DNA from: Clostridiales bacterium
GTDB lineage: Bacteria; Bacillota; Clostridia; Christensenellales; Pumilibacteraceae
Assembly: GCA_022511445.1 (NCBI GenBank)
Contig: JAFLVE010000010.1
Span: 77,387 to 141,386 of the forward strand
Direction of reading: 5' to 3'
Length of the DNA: 64,000 bases
Shown here piece after piece: positions 62,201 to 64,000 of the stretch. The notes under the pieces were generated by a model. That model was not told the DNA's origin, made no database searches, and saw only the letters and a program-made list of their open reading frames with translations. The position numbers and the translations under genes are program-made. The first letter of the stretch is position 1. Each line of letters opens with the position of its first letter.

Positions 62201-62404
62201 CTTGCCCTTTATTATTATTTCGCCCTCGTCCATGCGGTCGAGTCCGCCGCACACGTTAAGTAGCGTGGACTTACCGCTGCCCGACTTACCGAGTATAAAC
62301 ACCATTCCCGTTTCGGGAAAGTTAAGCGACACGTCGTCCAAAGCCTTGGTCACCGCGCCGTTTTTGGTTTTGTATTCCTTTTTTAGATGTTTTACTTCTA
62401 ACAC
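59204..62404 (-). CDS. ABC transporter: ATPase fused to MacB/FtsX-type permease
   Basis: A 1066-residue fusion. The N-terminal ATPase (1-225) has Walker [11 protein letters not shown]-loop FQEYNIL, signature LSGGQKQR, Walker B IIMADEPT and the H-loop VSHDRD. A first membrane helix ([22 protein letters not shown]) follows at about 335, then a large extracellular domain of about 570 residues, and the C-terminal FtsX domain with three helices and [11 protein letters not shown]. This is the MacB/LolCDE-type mechanotransmitter family, used for export of peptides, drugs or lipoproteins, or for signalling; the cargo is not predictable. Start GTG 62404 has GGGGGTGG. Convergent with the symporter unit. 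Confidence 0.9.
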   Translation of the reverse strand: MLEVKHLKKEYKTKNGAVTKALDDVSLNFPETGMVFILGKSGSGKSTLLNVCGGLDRMDEGEIIIKGKSSKDFTAQDFDSYRNTYVGFVFQEYNILEEFTVAQNIALALELQNKKPDQETIDKILADVDLTDFASRKPNTLSGGQKQRVAIARALVKEPEIIMADEPTGALDSKTGQQVFDTLKKLSKQKLVLVVSHDRDFAEQYGDRIIELKDGKVISDQTRDEVAAERNVRFFGTDTVCVTNGSALTDEDLVSIKSFLAKSGGSAIISTSRERIAQLRDDSPELDIGTFKNIGEQPPVKQYEPQQLIRSHLPVKHAIRMGASSLKTRPVRLVFTIILSIIAFVLFGLASTLMLFDGHEVSVQSFIDSDIEYVSLGKVYYVTYTYSDGDSYVYSQDTRFTMEEYEEYAKKYEGAIPVVSCWLVINNLSLSNTARNFYSESINGLIPASDKLKLLAGRMPTEDDELAVTDFMFDAVRSTGSRFVYGKDNTALTLNDYDDLLYTAARPVTLRIDDTEYKIVGVFKGMDTPSDCKALKEAADSGEQPDNSYSMWSWYNENRNGLYMVAAVTENTFKYAADRVGDSIDYDGVFFNSGEDISNLHADFAGRSENDNVETYLNYYNKYEGKVLDIYGLDGNKKTSVGNGEAAISSYHLMSFYRHILSSIEDAANRPGDVYEKALEEYDYIVPEPNLWDFLNDDGQSYDYEAYYAALRKHNADREAYAEAAWADTVPVSFVRYRKILNAQAVADEEYREKYPQPDWGRDPDAYDEWYRGYEAVLASINPRIKLDSVMWYNDDNKPAFEEIKSAISFAHDCLEEIGAEVAFYMNSNTVGDKAVNIVAYFEENANASCYLGKDLYDVFYKQPYYYTSGSTKYEESADAFISNILIPYDGSRALIEKFLNMDGVAGEDDSAIEIKNSIMEQLNQIIYIADTLELVFIIMGSVLALFAFLLMFNFISASISAKKRDIGILRAIGARTVDVFKIFISEAFIIALICFAVATLNTLAACLVLNILLAQSVGLSVSIFLFGPLSVISIFAIAFVTAVVSTVIPVSVYSRKPPIASIRAL

Positions 62405-62511
62405 GAAACCACCCCCTTTGCAAAGAGTTGAGGTATTTTAACACGCTGAATTTTTTCTGTCAATTACACCTGTCTAAAATATCGCACTTTTATGTCTGTC
62501 AGTGTGTGCGG

Positions 62512-62578
62512 AAATGTACAGTAAACCTGCCTATTTCAGCCTAACGAATGAAACAGGGAGCTTAGTATTCGTACATTT
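62512..62578. other. possible structured RNA or palindromic element
   Basis: In the gap 62405-62640, AAATGTAC (62512-62519) pairs with GTACATTT (62571-62578), and CCTGcctaTTTCA pairs with TGAAAcAGG inside. It lies upstream of the ABC gene. No gene is seen in the gap. Confidence 0.35.
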
Positions 62579-62640
62579 TAATAACACACAAAACCGTTCT
62601 TTTGTTGCGTTAATTTAGAATTGTGATAAAATTTTTTTGA

Positions 62641-63222
62641 TTACTTTTTTTCATGCTTGAGCTGTTCGGTCTCGCGCAAAAACTCGTTGTGTTTTTCCAT
62701 CTGCACTCTTACTATCTGGCACACGACCGACGCTATTGTAAACAACAGGATAACCGAGAGGAATATTACGGAAAGTGTTCCGTAAGTCACAATGCTACTT
62801 TCCTTAAAGGAAGCCGTCAACATAAAAATCGCCAGAATTGCGTAAATAACATAAATTAAAAAGAACGCGGAATTAACGTTGCCCGCAAAGGTCGCCCCAA
62901 GCGAATCCGTGCTCTTACGTCTGCCAAACGCACCTCTAACACACGAAATAATCGCAAGCACCGCAAAGCCCGTTCCAATCGTAAGCGCAATACAGTAAAC
63001 AACAGGCACTCCCTCGTATCCTTTAAACGCGTCGGCTGAATGCGCCGTGCTAATTGACGAAACGAATGTCACAATAAGCACAGCTACGGCAAACAGAAAG
63101 AAAATACCGTAAAGAATTACCGGCACATATTTGAGCGCGGCGTAAAACTTATATCCCTTTACTTCCGTGAGCGATTCGTTCACGCCTTTGGAAGGCTCGA
63201 TTTCATTTTTGACGTTCGACAT
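62641..63222 (-). CDS. four-helix membrane protein under XRE control
   Basis: A 193-residue protein starting MSNVKNEIEPSKGV; the ATG at 63222 has GAGGGG upstream, while the frame from 63279 only overlaps the transcript's leader. Four membrane helices are visible (YVPVILYGIFFLFAVAVLIV, YCIALTIGTGFAVLAII, FFLIYVIYAILAIFMLTA, VIFLSVILLFTIASVV), ending in a charged tail HNEFLRETEQLKHEKK. No family was recognised. Its promoter and that of the divergent XRE gene share three operator-like sites, so the repressor probably controls it. Confidence 0.65.
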   Translation of the reverse strand: MSNVKNEIEPSKGVNESLTEVKGYKFYAALKYVPVILYGIFFLFAVAVLIVTFVSSISTAHSADAFKGYEGVPVVYCIALTIGTGFAVLAIISCVRGAFGRRKSTDSLGATFAGNVNSAFFLIYVIYAILAIFMLTASFKESSIVTYGTLSVIFLSVILLFTIASVVCQIVRVQMEKHNEFLRETEQLKHEKK

Positions 63223-63249
63223 TTTCCCCTCTCGGCAAACAAGATGAAA

Positions 63250-63331
63250 TACGAGAATTAATCGTATTCTTTTATCCATATTGTATACGAAATATTCTCG
63301 TATGTCAACAATTCTACGAAATATTCTCGTA
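63250..63331. promoter_or_regulatory. divergent promoters with three TACGA-n7-TCGTA operators
   Basis: Three 17-bp dyads: 63250-63266 (TACGAGAATTAATCGTA), 63286-63302 and 63315-63331 (both TACGAAATATTCTCGTA). On the minus strand TTGACA (63303-63308) and TACAAT (63280-63285) flank site 2 exactly, which fills the 17-bp spacer. On the plus strand site 3 overlaps TATAAT (63330-63335) of the XRE gene. Confidence 0.85.
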
Positions 63332-63341
63332 TAATTTTAAT

Positions 63342-63596
63342 ATGGAAAAAAGCGAAAACGCAAAACAACATAGCGATGCCGAGACGCTTTCCGACTGCGT
63401 GGGGAAGAGAATTAAGACCGTGCGGCTGGAAGGCGGTCTGTCGCAAGCCCAGCTCGGCGAAAAGCTGTCGGTGTCGCAAGATACCGTGTCGCTGTGGGAA
63501 ACGGGCAAAAGCATACCGACCGCCGAGTACATTGTGGCGGTGTGCAGGCTATTTTCGGTGTCGTCCGATTACCTTTTGGGGCTGTCCGAATATTGA
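63342..63596 (+). CDS. XRE-family repressor
   Basis: An 84-residue Cro/C1-type protein: VGKRIKTVRLEGGLSQAQLGEKLSV, SQDTVSLWETGKSIPTAEYIVAVCRLFSVSSDYLLGLSEY, which is almost entirely the helix-turn-helix domain with a short N-terminal extension. TATAAT lies six bases before the ATG and no ribosome binding site is seen, so the mRNA is probably leaderless. It likely binds the three operators and represses both itself and the membrane protein gene. Confidence 0.88.
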   Translation: MEKSENAKQHSDAETLSDCVGKRIKTVRLEGGLSQAQLGEKLSVSQDTVSLWETGKSIPTAEYIVAVCRLFSVSSDYLLGLSEY

Positions 63597-63628
63597 ATTA
63601 AGAGGCGACATTCTTTTAACCGCAATTT

Positions 63629-63660
63629 AAAAGCGCACCGCTCGGCGCGCTTTTTCTTTT
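63629..63660 (+). terminator. terminator after the XRE repressor
   Basis: AAAGCGC...GCGCGC followed by TTTTTCTTTT, about 33 bases after the stop. Confidence 0.6.
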
Positions 63661-63675
63661 AATATATGTCGTGGT

Positions 63676-63825
63676 CTATTCCTCGGTTTCGTAGTAATAA
63701 GAATAATCGATTCCTTTTATAAACAGCTCTCTGTCGTCGATTTCGTCCGTAAGCGCGTCCCGAATAAGGTCAAGTATTTTACTGCCGTCCACCGGGCTTT
63801 TTTCCATTGCGGAAAGATACGCCAT
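63676..63825 (-). CDS. small hypothetical ORF or gene fragment, 49 aa
   Basis: From ATG 63825 the frame reads MAYLSAMEKSPVDGSKILDL and on to KGIDYSYYYETEE. The codons look genuinely coding, but there is no ribosome binding site and an in-frame stop lies seven codons further upstream. It may be the end of a longer gene that was broken, or a small protein of unknown function. Confidence 0.4.
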   Translation of the reverse strand: MAYLSAMEKSPVDGSKILDLIRDALTDEIDDRELFIKGIDYSYYYETEE

Positions 63826-64000
63826 GGCAATAGGTCTATGCGTTTACTGTTGTAGCACAAAAAGATTATTTCCGCAACATGTTGGCGTACTCATACATAA
63901 TAAGCGTTTTTAGTGAATTTTTTGCACAATTTAAAAACCAACGTCTAAAATGCGCGTGAAATTTGTTGCTTTTTATCGCACAAAAATGATACAATCAAAC
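63826..64000. other. window end, no gene
   Basis: AT-rich. On the plus strand TTGCTT near 63965 and TACAAT near 63989 could be a promoter for a gene beyond the window. Nothing else is supported. Confidence 0.35.

Noticed and set aside
61217..62263. Plus-strand frames opposite the ABC transporter
   Set aside because: They mirror Walker and signature motifs of the minus-strand gene and are shadows.

Overview
The window reads as a low-to-mid GC Gram-positive chromosome, most likely an uncultured gut Clostridia-type Firmicute. Evidence: AGGAGG-type ribosome binding sites, TTGACA/TATAAT promoters at 17-18 bp spacing, lipobox signal peptides, a Listeria-Bacteroides-repeat/BspA-type surface protein, a fluoride riboswitch with a transcriptional terminator, and a tmRNA ending in MALAA. 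No rRNA or CRISPR array is present. The species cannot be named from the sequence.

Layout. 0-0.4 kb: 5' part of a PAS-domain sensor gene. 0.6-13.6 kb: an AT-rich accessory region with many broken genes: a DUF4417/CPCC pair behind a toxin-like gene frameshifted by a 19-bp duplication, a DUF4062-type gene, a DUF2971 gene with an internal TGA, a PD-(D/E)XK-like protein, a coupled two-gene unit (1010-aa protein with HEFFH plus SIR2-like protein), a serine-recombinase remnant fused head-on to a truncated NHEJ ligase, and Ku. A perfect 21-bp inverted repeat lies at 2475-2495 and at 13770-13790, the latter just past the 3' end of tmRNA. 13.8-31 kb: core-type genes (tmRNA, TetR, sirtuin, two HAD phosphatases, AlkD-like, mfd, pth, DUF1858, a DEDDh exonuclease, ASCH, esterase, riboswitch-controlled antiporter, lipoprotein, rhomboid). 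31.5-39.9 kb: tRNA-Arg and the glycogen operon glgB-glgA-glgP-amylase. 41.1-44.9 kb: tRNA-Ser and a BspA-like gene bounded by a copy of the tRNA 3' end. 45-48 kb: lipoprotein tyrosine phosphatase, Gfo/Idh/MocA oxidoreductase, TPR-like protein. 48.2-55.7 kb: a compact five-gene operon (TIR, large helical protein, ParA/MinD-like ATPase, second large protein, double SpeD-like protein) that I regard as the best candidate for an undescribed system. 55.8-63.6 kb: acyltransferase, GltS-type symporter, MacB-type ABC transporter, and an XRE repressor divergent from a membrane protein with three matching operators.

How it works together. The glg genes make and degrade glycogen (glgC/glgD are outside the window). 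The riboswitch and antiporter form a fluoride-response unit. The SIR2 pair and the TIR operon look like NAD-linked effector systems, the former in a mobile, decaying neighbourhood, the latter embedded in core-like DNA. The intergenic spaces carry a recurrent family of modular hairpin arrays, short palindromes joined by ATWTCACT-like linkers, in which the same hairpins reappear in different orders at several loci.
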